Source: Dokdonella_A ginsengisoli (GTDB lineage: Bacteria > Pseudomonadota > Gammaproteobacteria > Xanthomonadales > Rhodanobacteraceae). Taken from it: a stretch of DNA of 64,000 bases. A program made the position numbers and the translations under genes. The first letter of the stretch is position 1; each line of letters begins with the position of its first letter. The DNA lies in NCBI RefSeq assembly GCF_042652785.1, contig NZ_JBHSHD010000003.1:310001-374000 (forward strand). Direction: 5' to 3'. The notes beneath the pieces were generated by a model. The model did no database searches. It was given only the letters and a program-made list of their open reading frames with translations, and had not been told where the DNA came from. Below, piece by piece: positions 1 through 7,420 of the stretch.

Positions 1-266
1 TCCGGCAGCAGGTACTCGCGCGTCTCCACCGTCACCGTCGCCTCACCCTGGCGCTGCCGCGTCTGCACCGGCACCACCAGCACCGGACCGCCGACCAGCT
101 GCTGGCCGCCCCAGCGCGCGGCGATCTGCGCCGTCGCCTCGTGCGCCCGCCCCTCGCGCTCGCGGATCAGGTCATTCACCTGCGCCAGCGGAATCAGCAT
201 CAGCAGGGCCAGCAGGCCGATGCCGAGCACCTTGAAAGTCACGCTGTGGACCAGCCGCGTCGTCAT
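1..266 (-). CDS. creD: CreD-like inner membrane protein, N-terminal part (cut by window edge)
   Basis: The first 88 residues are visible; the rest lies beyond base 1. The protein begins MTTRLVHSVTFKVLGIGLLA, and a hydrophobic segment at about residues 9-27 is followed by LIREREGRAHEATAQIAARWG and a GGPVLVVPV segment. That pattern is typical of the CreD (cell envelope integrity) family, which in enterics belongs to the CreBC regulon and affects envelope stress and beta-lactam response. The ATG at 266 is preceded by GGAG at a normal distance. It is divergent from the helix-hairpin-helix gene at 455. No creBC genes are visible here. The family call rests on the N-terminus only. Confidence 0.8.
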   Translation of the reverse strand, partial: MTTRLVHSVTFKVLGIGLLALLMLIPLAQVNDLIREREGRAHEATAQIAARWGGQQLVGGPVLVVPVQTRQRQGEATVTVETREYLLP

Positions 267-454
267 CGTCGAACTCCGTCATCGAGGTGACGGGATTGCA
301 GCCGGCCGCGGCGGCCGCACGCGGACCGATTCGGGCGGCGCGCGGGCGACGCGGCGACCAAACGAAGGCTCTGCGCCCTTGCGAAAACTTGACCACCCGG
401 CGCCTGCGCCGGTGGTAGGCTGCCGGCGCCGGGGGATGCCATTGGCGAGGAGGA

Positions 455-961
455 ATGATGGATCCGATCAGCGAGCGCGTGCTGTGGTTCGTCCTGGGTC
501 TGTTGGCCGGCTGGCTCTCGGCATGGCTGTTCGCCGCGCGACGCCGCGGCGACACGCCTCCGTCGCCGCGCCCCGAGTTGCACTCGCCGCTGCCCGAACC
601 CGCGCCACGGCCGGCCGAGCCGCCGCCGGATCTGGACTATCCGCACGCACCGGGCATCGCCCGCCTCATCGACGTCGGCGCCGCGCGCGCGGCCGGCTTC
701 AACATGAAGCACGCCGAAGACCTGACCATCATCGAAGGCATCGGCCCGAAGATCGACGACCTGCTGCGCGCGAACGGCGTCGCCGGCTTCGTCGAGCTCG
801 CGCAGATCGACGAGGCGGACCTGCTCGAGATCCTCGATCGTGGCGGACCGTACTTCCGCTACGCCAACCCCTCCAGCTGGGCCCGGCAGGCCGTGCTAGT
901 GGTCGAGAATCGCTGGAGCGAGCTGAAACAGCTGCAGCACGAGCTGAGCGGGCTGCCGTAG
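455..961 (+). CDS. Membrane-anchored helix-hairpin-helix protein
   Basis: 168 residues. One N-terminal membrane helix (about 8-28) is followed by a proline-rich linker (35-60) and a helix-hairpin-helix domain at about 89-125 with the GIGPKI turn at 95-100. The domain resembles the 'predicted 5' DNA nuclease' HhH family found in many proteobacteria, also as fusions to membrane proteins. No nuclease catalytic residues are evident, so DNA binding at the membrane is the most that can be said. The start is ATG 455 (a second ATG follows at 458), behind a strong GAGGAGGA site. Its DNA target and partners are unknown. Confidence 0.75.
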   Translation: MMDPISERVLWFVLGLLAGWLSAWLFAARRRGDTPPSPRPELHSPLPEPAPRPAEPPPDLDYPHAPGIARLIDVGAARAAGFNMKHAEDLTIIEGIGPKIDDLLRANGVAGFVELAQIDEADLLEILDRGGPYFRYANPSSWARQAVLVVENRWSELKQLQHELSGLP

Positions 962-1411
962 CGTCATCGCGGCCGCGCCGGCCGCTCAGCCCACGCTTGC
1001 GCCGCCGGGCGCCCTTCCTGCGCGTCGGTCCATCGAGTCGCCGCTCGATGCGCAGCGGATTTCGTCGAAGCCCGCACGGAGCTTTTCGCCGGCCGGAAAA
1101 CGGCAGTGGCCCCGTCGGCAAACGGCAGCGGCGACCTCTCGGCAGGTCGCCGCGTCCGCGCCTCGGGGGCCGCCGCGAGCTTCACAGACGAAGATGGCCT
1201 TGTCACCGAACCCGCCGCACAAGACAGGCGCCAGCGATCAGCACTCTGGCGCCCCGCAACGAATTTGTTCAATGGCGCCGCGCAATGCCGTCCACGTAGG
1301 GTGGACGCGGACGTCCGGTCGCACCTCGAAGCGTGGCTCCGACGCCGGTTCGGCCGACGGGAATCCCCAAGCTCGCCGGCCGCGTTCGAAGCGGCATCGA
1401 CGTCCATCCGG

Positions 1412-1441
1412 AAGGCCTCGCGAGAGGCCTTTCGTTTTTTT
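1412..1441 (+). terminator. Rho-independent terminator, orphan
   Basis: An 8-bp perfect stem (AAGGCCTC at 1412-1419, GAGGCCTT at 1424-1431) with a GCGA tetraloop is followed by TCG and a run of seven T. It points rightward. The nearest upstream coding region ends at 961, so it either ends a long 3' untranslated region or a separate transcript. Confidence 0.8.
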
Positions 1442-1529
1442 GCGGGGGTAGCCGGCGACGCGCTCGCAAGAGATTTTCCGCGCCCGCCTGCGGCCTGCTC
1501 CGGTCGCAATCTTCGCGACGCGAACGGCT

Positions 1530-1563
1530 TATACCGTCACACACCTCCCGCGCGTGCGGGAGG
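1530..1563 (+). promoter_or_regulatory. Possible -10 element and 5' UTR hairpin of the protease gene
   Basis: TATACC at 1530-1535 resembles a -10 box; no convincing -35 is visible. A perfect 8-bp hairpin (CCTCCCGC at 1544-1551, loop GCGT, GCGGGAGG at 1556-1563) would lie at the very 5' end of the transcript, about 70 bases before the start codon. It has no T run, so a role in mRNA stability is more likely than termination. Confidence 0.35.
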
Positions 1564-1631
1564 ACGATTCAGTGCTGGAGACCATCGCGTCCTACCGGCT
1601 CCGACGATCCACACCAGAAGGGGAACAACCA

Positions 1632-3926
1632 ATGATATTGCCGAAATGGGCTACCTTCTTCGCTTGTGCTGCCCTGACCGCACTCCGGGCTTCCGACGCA
1701 AGCGGCACTTCTCCCACCACGCCCTTCCAGTACTGGCAGGACCCATGCGGGTACGGCATTCCGACTCCCTATGTCGGCGACATATCGAGAATGACGGAAG
1801 CCGTTGCAATGCTGGTTCCCAAAGCTTATCTCAAGAAGCGACCGGATGATCCTAATTACTACTATTTCACGGAGACTTCTCCAAACGTAAATTATCCAGG
1901 ATCAGATGATCCGGGCGATCCGGCGTCAGGTGTTCCACTCGCAGGAGACTCCCCTTTCTTGAACGAAACCCGATACGCGCCAAGAGGAAGATCGGCCTTT
2001 CTCATTTCACCCAACGTCGTGGTGACTGCAGCGCACAGCCCCAACCCGCCAGGCGCGGAGGGGAATTTTGACCCCAGGAATTTCTGGGTCGTTTTTGACA
2101 TGAGAGAGAAGCCGACCGCACCAGGAGTATGTACTCCGCCAAACGGGGAATACATTCCGGCGGAAAACGTGTACGAGGCAAAACCCTTCAACCAGATGCC
2201 CGTCGGAGACGCATTGATCGCCGACACGATGCTCTACTACCGCCAACCTGAGGCAGGCGGCGGCACCTTACCTCTATTTATTGACTATGCCGCCTTCTAC
2301 CTGAACAGGGCTGCGCCCTCCAGCCGTCGCTACTTGAGAATTCGCGATCACGGTCATCTGGCCGCTTATGACAACTTCGCGATTCTTGGCCATCCCTATC
2401 GATTGCCGGCAAAGCTTCTCTTCGGCATGACCTACACCAAGGACGAGTCAATATACCAATACCCATCCTACACGTCGCCGAATTTCGCCGACTTCTATCT
2501 GATGGACGGAATGTCCGGGGCCCCCGTATACAACGTCGATCGCGACTACGTCGAGGTCGCAGCATCCGGCTACTCTGGCAAAGGATGTACGAATTTTGTC
2601 GAACCAAACTCCACATTCAATCCCACAAACACCTGGCTCATGCGCGACGGTTGTGACCAGACCGTACTTCCTGGAGAAAGAGTGCAGACGGGAGTGAACC
2701 CGGGATCGATCGCATATCTGACCAGCCTGGTATCCACGCCGTATCTCCGAGTGGAGCCACTCGACGACGTCACATACGTCCTCCCGGTCAATGGAAGCCC
2801 AACGCCCACGCAGACGACCTACACCGCCACGGCATCGTCCTCCGCAGCGGCCAATACCATCGTGTCTGCATACCTCTCCGCCCCACCCAGCGGGCAGCCC
2901 GCCTTCCTGCAACTGGGGGGTTACAACACGCCGCTGACACCGGGCAGCTCGACCAACATCACGGTCACTGCCAGCGTGCCCAGCAGTACTGCATGCGGCA
3001 TCTACGATCGCTACGTGACCGTCGGAGACCTGACCCACAGTTTCAGCGACACCATGCGTCATCGGTTCGAGATCGGCATGACCGACTTCACCGTCACTCC
3101 GGATGACACACCCGACGTCTACGCCGTAACGGCCCCGTCGTTTCCCGAGAGCCTGACTTACACTTTGACGAATACGCGGCCTACCGCGGTGACGGTCGAG
3201 GTGTTCTCGAGCCAATCCTGGCTTTCCATCACGCCTTCCAGCACCATCGTACTTGCACCTGCCGGACAATCCGGCTCGGCCAAGAGCGTCGTCGTCAAGC
3301 CGAGCACGGCCGCCTATTCCCTTCCTGTCGGCGACTACCCGTTCACCGTGACCTTCGACGGGCAGGGAACGTGCCAACTGAATGTCCCGGTGCAGCGAGC
3401 GGGCGTTCTTCATAGAGGTGTCATTCGGTATGGAAAGTCCTTCAGTATTCCCGTACCCAGTCCGACTCCTGCAAATGCCCCTGTCACCGATGCCTTCACT
3501 ATTGCGGCGACGTTCTGCACTTCGGACGTAAAGGTTCGATTCCGTTCGAAATATGCAGGAGAGGACCATACGACCGGATGGGGGCTTCCTTGGAGCATTC
3601 TGGCACCCAGCATGCGCATCTTCATCGACAAAACCGGAAATCAGGGCGTTACCAGCCAAGTGTGGAATCTCAACCCTCTTCCGTGGACCGTCCCCTACGA
3701 AGAGGGACCGGAAGAATCCACGATCGAAACATTGCAATTGGACCGCACGCAGAACACCCCCCCGACCGGAGCCGGCAGCCTTTCAATCTTCAACAACAAG
3801 GATGCCGCCGGACAATGGTCGTTCCGTTTCTATGACGACGGAATCCAGACCGTAAATACCGGCGTACTCGAGGGCTGGGAGATCGAGGTATACGGCTCTC
3901 CCTTCTGCAGTTCGGAAGGCGGCTGA
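1632..3926 (+). CDS. Secreted trypsin-like serine protease with C-terminal P-domain-like region
   Basis: 764 residues. A short N-terminal hydrophobic stretch (about 5-19) looks like a signal peptide. A chymotrypsin-fold protease domain is indicated by VTAAH (His135), D-Y-A-A-F-Y-L (Asp218) and DGMSGAPVY (Ser295), which would make the catalytic triad. A middle region (about 370-590) is Thr/Ser-rich and beta-like. The C-terminal ~160 residues, with N-N-x-D-A-A-G-Q-W-S-F-R and W-E-I-E-V-Y-G, resemble the P/proprotein-convertase domain often found at the end of secreted proteases. ATG 1632 was chosen because it starts the signal peptide and follows AAGGGGAA; an in-frame ATG at 1554 would add a non-signal leader. 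Base and codon use are visibly more AT-rich than the neighbours, suggesting transfer. The substrate is unknown. Confidence 0.75.
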   Translation: MILPKWATFFACAALTALRASDASGTSPTTPFQYWQDPCGYGIPTPYVGDISRMTEAVAMLVPKAYLKKRPDDPNYYYFTETSPNVNYPGSDDPGDPASGVPLAGDSPFLNETRYAPRGRSAFLISPNVVVTAAHSPNPPGAEGNFDPRNFWVVFDMREKPTAPGVCTPPNGEYIPAENVYEAKPFNQMPVGDALIADTMLYYRQPEAGGGTLPLFIDYAAFYLNRAAPSSRRYLRIRDHGHLAAYDNFAILGHPYRLPAKLLFGMTYTKDESIYQYPSYTSPNFADFYLMDGMSGAPVYNVDRDYVEVAASGYSGKGCTNFVEPNSTFNPTNTWLMRDGCDQTVLPGERVQTGVNPGSIAYLTSLVSTPYLRVEPLDDVTYVLPVNGSPTPTQTTYTATASSSAAANTIVSAYLSAPPSGQPAFLQLGGYNTPLTPGSSTNITVTASVPSSTACGIYDRYVTVGDLTHSFSDTMRHRFEIGMTDFTVTPDDTPDVYAVTAPSFPESLTYTLTNTRPTAVTVEVFSSQSWLSITPSSTIVLAPAGQSGSAKSVVVKPSTAAYSLPVGDYPFTVTFDGQGTCQLNVPVQRAGVLHRGVIRYGKSFSIPVPSPTPANAPVTDAFTIAATFCTSDVKVRFRSKYAGEDHTTGWGLPWSILAPSMRIFIDKTGNQGVTSQVWNLNPLPWTVPYEEGPEESTIETLQLDRTQNTPPTGAGSLSIFNNKDAAGQWSFRFYDDGIQTVNTGVLEGWEIEVYGSPFCSSEGG

Positions 3927-3934
3927 GAACTTGG

Positions 3935-3961
3935 AAAGGGGGCGCTGGCGCGCCCCCTTTT
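3935..3961 (+). terminator. Rho-independent terminator after the protease gene
   Basis: An 11-bp perfect stem (3935-3945 with 3950-3960), a TGGC loop and T residues at the end, starting 9 bases after the stop codon. The A run on the left arm means it could also work leftward. Confidence 0.85.
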
Positions 3962-4303
3962 CCTGGGGCTTGCCTGCAATCTTTCACGTTTCGCCGGCTG
4001 TTGCTTCGCTCGACCTAACGCTGCGGCTTTTTCTCGATCGGCGCACGACGTCGCTCCTATGACGCCGGGCATTTGCCGTGGCCGTGCAGCCGCCCCGCTT
4101 ACGGTCGGCGTCACCTGCATCGTTTCGCGCGGCGTGCTAACCGGCCTCGTCGTCAACTCGGCATGGATGCCAGCAACGCCGCCCTTCTCGACGGGCATCA
4201 CTTCGCACATCGAAGACCGGGTAGATTGAGTCCAGAATCTCCGACGGCGACAAACCTCGGAAGAGCCGAGCGCATGCGAATTCGGGCGACGTGAAGGGAT
4301 GAA
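3962..4303. other. Gene-free stretch between protease terminator and tRNA-Lys
   Basis: About 340 bases with no supportable gene. It lies directly downstream of the 3' end of tRNA-Lys, the position where tRNA-targeting elements integrate. I see no integrase fragment and no repeat of the tRNA 3' end here or further left. Confidence 0.5.
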
Positions 4304-4378
4304 TGGTGGGCCGTGATGGGATCGAACCATCGACCAACGGATTAAAAGTCCGCTGCTCTACCGCTGAGCTAACGGCCC
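4304..4378 (-). tRNA. tRNA-Lys (anticodon TTT)
   Basis: 75 bases including an encoded CCA. The acceptor stem GGGCCGT/ACGGCCC, D arm GCTC/GAGC, anticodon arm GCGGA-CTTTTAA-TCCGT with anticodon TTT, and T arm GATGG-TTCGATC-CCATC all pair. It lies 58 bases downstream of queC on the same strand and may be co-transcribed. The same queE-queC-tRNA-Lys order is known from Pseudomonas, where this tRNA gene is an attachment site for integrative elements. Confidence 0.97.
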
Positions 4379-4436
4379 ACAGATCGGTGCGCTCCGCGGT
4401 GCCGCGGGGGTCGCGCAGTTTACCTGCTCGACCCGT

Positions 4437-5111
4437 TCAGCGGTAGCGCGTGGGGTCGGCGACGCCGGCGGCGGCGAAGCCTTGCGCGCGCAGGCGGCAG
4501 GCGTCGCAATGCGCGCAGGCAAGGCCGTCGTCGTCGGCCTGGTAGCACGACACCGTCTGCGCGAAATCGACGCCCAGGCGCAGTCCTTCGCGCACGATGT
4601 CGGCCTTGCCGAGCGCCATCAGCGGGGCATGCACGCGCAAGGCGTGCCCTTCGACGCCGGCCTTGGTGGCGAGATTGGCGAGCCGCTCGAACGCGGCGAC
4701 GAATTCGGGCCGGCAGTCGGGGTAGCCGGAGTAGTCGACGGCGTTGACGCCGCAATGGATGTCCTGCGCGCCGAGCACCTCGGCCCAGCCGAGGGCGATC
4801 GAGAGCATGATGGTGTTGCGCGCCGGAACGTAGGTGACCGGGATGCCGTCACCGCCGTCGGCCGGCACGTCGATGTCGTCGGTCAGCGCCGAGCCGCCGA
4901 TGCTGCGCAGGTCGACGTGCACGGTCTTGTGCGTGCGTGCGCCGAGCATCGCGGCGACGCGACGCGCGGCGTCCAGTTCGGAGGAATGACGCTGGCCGTA
5001 GGCGACGCTGAGCGCGTAGCACTCAAAACCCTGTTCGCGCGCGAGCGCGAGCACGACGGCGGAGTCCATGCCGCCGGAAACCAGCACGACGGCGCGTTTC
5101 GTTTCCTGCAT
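4437..5111 (-). CDS. queC: 7-cyano-7-deazaguanine (preQ0) synthase QueC
   Basis: 224 residues. QueC converts 7-carboxy-7-deazaguanine to preQ0 with ATP and ammonia in queuosine synthesis. The PP-loop SGGMDS is at residues 12-17 and the C-terminal zinc site has Cys189, Cys199, Cys202 and Cys205. ATG 5111 is chosen over an in-frame ATG at 5231 because the family starts just before the PP-loop and AAGGAG lies upstream; the longer form would also overlap queE. It follows queE by 25 bases in the same operon. Confidence 0.96.
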   Translation of the reverse strand: MQETKRAVVLVSGGMDSAVVLALAREQGFECYALSVAYGQRHSSELDAARRVAAMLGARTHKTVHVDLRSIGGSALTDDIDVPADGGDGIPVTYVPARNTIMLSIALGWAEVLGAQDIHCGVNAVDYSGYPDCRPEFVAAFERLANLATKAGVEGHALRVHAPLMALGKADIVREGLRLGVDFAQTVSCYQADDDGLACAHCDACRLRAQGFAAAGVADPTRYR

Positions 5112-5136
5112 CGGTTCTTCTCCTTGGCGGGCCGGC

Positions 5137-5844
5137 TCAGCGACCCGGCTCGCTGCCCCACAGCAGCTTGTGCAGCTGCAGCTGCATGCGCACCGGAAGG
5201 CGATCGGCGAGGATCCACTCGGCGAGTTCACGCGGCGCGACGCGTCCGTGCACGGGCGAGAACAGCACCTGGCAACGCTCGGACAGGCGATGCCCGGCGA
5301 CGCATTCGCGCGCCCACTCGTAGTCGGTGCGATCGGCGATCACGATCTTGAGCTGGTCGTGCGGCCGCAGCGCGTCGAGGTTCGACCACAGGTTGCGCGC
5401 GACCTCGCCCGAACCGGGCGCCTTCAGGTCGACCACCTTGCGCACGCGCGCGTCGACCTCGGCCACGTCGAGCGCGCCGGACGTCTCCAGCGACACTTCG
5501 TAGCCGTCGTCGCACAGCTGCGTGAGCAGCGCCAGGCAGCGCTTCTGCGACAGAGGCTCGCCGCCGGTCACGCAGACGTGGCGCGCACCATGGCTGGCGA
5601 CCTCGGCGAGCACGTCGGCGAACGTCCGCCACGTGCCGCCGTGGAACGAGTATTCGGTGTCGCACCAGACGCAGCGCAGCGGGCAGCCGGTGAGGCGCAC
5701 GAACACGGTCGGCCAGCCGACCGCATCGGCTTCGCCCTGCAGCGAATGGAAGATCTCGGTGACGCGCAGGCGCGGCTCGGCCGGCGCGGAAGCGGGCGTG
5801 GCGGCGTCTGCCGCGTCGAGATGAGCGGCGACGCCTTTCATCAC
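5137..5844 (-). CDS. queE: 7-carboxy-7-deazaguanine synthase QueE (radical SAM)
   Basis: 235 residues. This radical SAM enzyme makes 7-carboxy-7-deazaguanine from 6-carboxytetrahydropterin. The iron-sulfur motif C-x3-C-x2-C (Cys54, Cys58, Cys61) is intact, with HSLQGE upstream and TGGEP downstream as expected. About 24 N-terminal residues precede the family core; a second Met at residue 2 makes the exact start uncertain. It lies 7 bases after cpoB and 25 before queC, so it is probably translated from a tol-pal read-through transcript. Confidence 0.95.
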   Translation of the reverse strand: MMKGVAAHLDAADAATPASAPAEPRLRVTEIFHSLQGEADAVGWPTVFVRLTGCPLRCVWCDTEYSFHGGTWRTFADVLAEVASHGARHVCVTGGEPLSQKRCLALLTQLCDDGYEVSLETSGALDVAEVDARVRKVVDLKAPGSGEVARNLWSNLDALRPHDQLKIVIADRTDYEWARECVAGHRLSERCQVLFSPVHGRVAPRELAEWILADRLPVRMQLQLHKLLWGSEPGR

Positions 5845-5851
5845 GCCGCGC

Positions 5852-6775
5852 TCAGGGGCGCGCTTCCATCTTCAGCGCGCGCAACCGTCCCTGCGCCAGG
5901 CGCGCGACGGTCGTGTCGGGATAGCTCTGCACGACCTTGTTCAAGGTCGCCTCGGCCGAGTCCCACTGCTTCTGCTCGTACTGCGAATAGCCGATCTTGA
6001 GCAGCGCGTCGGGCGCCTTCTGGCTGTTCGGATAGCGCTGCAACAGGGTCTCGAACGACTCCTGCGCGATCGGGTAGTTCTGCGTGACGTAGTAGGACTC
6101 GCCCAGCCAGTAGTAGGCGTTGCCGGTCAGCTCGCCGCTCGGATACTGGTCGATGAAGGTCTTGAAGCGGCGCGCCGATTCGGCGTAGCGGCCGTCCTTC
6201 AGCGCCGCGAACGCGTCGTTGTAGGCGGCAGTCTCGGCGGCCGGATCGGCTGGCGCTGCGGCCGGTGCGGACTCGCCCGGTGCGATGGCGGCGCGATCCT
6301 CGGCGGAAAGCTCGCCCACGCCGGAACTCGGCGCAAAGCGCGCGTCGCGCGGCGGCGGCGTGGTCGGATTGCTCCGGCTGGCCGGACCGCCCAGTTCGAC
6401 GTCCGGCGGATTGTCGTTGCGCGGCGCCGGCGCGTTCGAGGCCGCGGCCGGCGGCGGGGCATGGCCGCCGCCTTCGAGGCGGCCGATGCGCGAATCCAGA
6501 TCGACGTACTGATCCTTGCTGCGCTGCTTGGCCTGGTCGAGCGCGTGCTTGAGCTCCTCGACCTGGCCCTGCAGCGACTGCACCTGCGACTGCAGCGCCT
6601 GGATCTGGTTGACCAGATCGACCGCGTTGCCGCCGCTCTGGCCGCCCGCCTGCTGTTCGAGGCGATCGACGCGCTCGGCCAGCGACAGGCGCTGTGCTTC
6701 CGCGCGGGGAGCGAACAGCACAACGGCGGCCATCAGGGCCGCCGCTGCACTCACTGTGGACTTCAGTGACGTCAT
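5852..6775 (-). CDS. cpoB: Tol-Pal system protein CpoB (YbgF)
   Basis: 307 residues, periplasmic. A signal peptide ends at about residue 27 (A-E-A/Q). A trimerising coiled coil follows (about 30-85: LAERVDRLEQQ, IQALQSQVQSLQGQVEELK), then a Pro/Ala-rich linker and TPR repeats over the last ~120 residues (YNDAFAALKDGRYAESARRF and similar). CpoB links the Tol machine to peptidoglycan synthesis by PBP1B during constriction. It follows pal by 18 bases. Confidence 0.94.
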   Translation of the reverse strand: MTSLKSTVSAAAALMAAVVLFAPRAEAQRLSLAERVDRLEQQAGGQSGGNAVDLVNQIQALQSQVQSLQGQVEELKHALDQAKQRSKDQYVDLDSRIGRLEGGGHAPPPAAASNAPAPRNDNPPDVELGGPASRSNPTTPPPRDARFAPSSGVGELSAEDRAAIAPGESAPAAAPADPAAETAAYNDAFAALKDGRYAESARRFKTFIDQYPSGELTGNAYYWLGESYYVTQNYPIAQESFETLLQRYPNSQKAPDALLKIGYSQYEQKQWDSAEATLNKVVQSYPDTTVARLAQGRLRALKMEARP

Positions 6776-6793
6776 CGGATCACTTCGCGGACA

Positions 6794-7309
6794 TTACTTG
6801 GCGGTGTAGACGATCTCGACGCGACGGTTCTTCGACCAGCACGACTCGTCGTGCTGACGGCAGACCGGGCGCTCTTCGCCGTAGCTGACCACGTTGAGCT
6901 GCGAGGACGAGGCGCCGGCGGCGCTGAGCGCGCCCTGCACCGCGTTGCCGCGGCGCTCGCCGAGGCCGAGGTTGTACTCGCGCGAACCGCGCTCGTCGGC
7001 GTTGCCTTCCAGCGACACGCGAGCCTGCGGGAACTGGCGCAGGAACTCGGCGTGGCAGCGCATCTGCTCCTGGAATTCCGGCTTGATCTCGGTGCGGTCG
7101 AGGTCGAAGTAGACCACGCGCTGGCGCAGGCAGGAATCGGTGTCCAGATCGCTGAGCTTGTAGCGACCATTCTGGTCGACCGGAGCGGTTTCGGTCGGCG
7201 CGGTGGTAGTGTCGACCGGAGTGGCTTCCGGCTTCACGACCTTCTTCTTGCAGGCCGCAACGCCGGCAACGAGAAGGACGGCAAATGCGATGCGCACGGT
7301 ATTGTTCAT
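6794..7309 (-). CDS. pal: Peptidoglycan-associated lipoprotein Pal
   Basis: 171 residues. The lipobox V-A-A-C puts the lipidated Cys at residue 20; the +2 residue is Lys, compatible with outer-membrane sorting. The OmpA-like peptidoglycan-binding domain (about 65-170) contains YFDLDRTEI, the GNADERGSREYNLGLGERR signature and the C-terminal NRRVEIVY. It is the outer-membrane partner of TolB and TolA. A gap of 111 bases separates it from tolB and may hold its own promoter, but none is clear. Confidence 0.96.
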   Translation of the reverse strand: MNNTVRIAFAVLLVAGVAACKKKVVKPEATPVDTTTAPTETAPVDQNGRYKLSDLDTDSCLRQRVVYFDLDRTEIKPEFQEQMRCHAEFLRQFPQARVSLEGNADERGSREYNLGLGERRGNAVQGALSAAGASSSQLNVVSYGEERPVCRQHDESCWSKNRRVEIVYTAK

Positions 7310-7420
7310 GGTGTTCCCCTCAACTGGGCAGGAGTGACAGGACAGGACAGTAGGATCATTTTCTTCGAATCGCTCGCAGCCGGTTCGTCACCGGCCACGA
7401 TTCTTCACGCATTGCAAGAG

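Larger units (their letters stand above)
962..1631. other. Gene-free stretch of 670 bases
   Basis: Reading frames here are long only because of the high GC content; none has a recognisable domain or a good ribosome binding site. The stretch contains a strong plus-strand terminator at 1412-1441, about 450 bases beyond the stop of the preceding gene, and a promoter-like element plus hairpin before the protease gene. An unannotated small RNA ending at the terminator is possible, but I recognise no known RNA family. Confidence 0.5.

Noticed and set aside
962..4303. Direct repeat of the tRNA-Lys 3' end as an attachment-site pair
   Set aside because: I searched by eye for the T-arm and acceptor sequence between 962 and 4303 and found none; there is also no integrase.
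3830..4330. Minus-strand frame of 166 codons near tRNA-Lys
   Set aside because: It runs through the terminator, the tRNA 3' end and part of the protease gene; composition is shadow-like.
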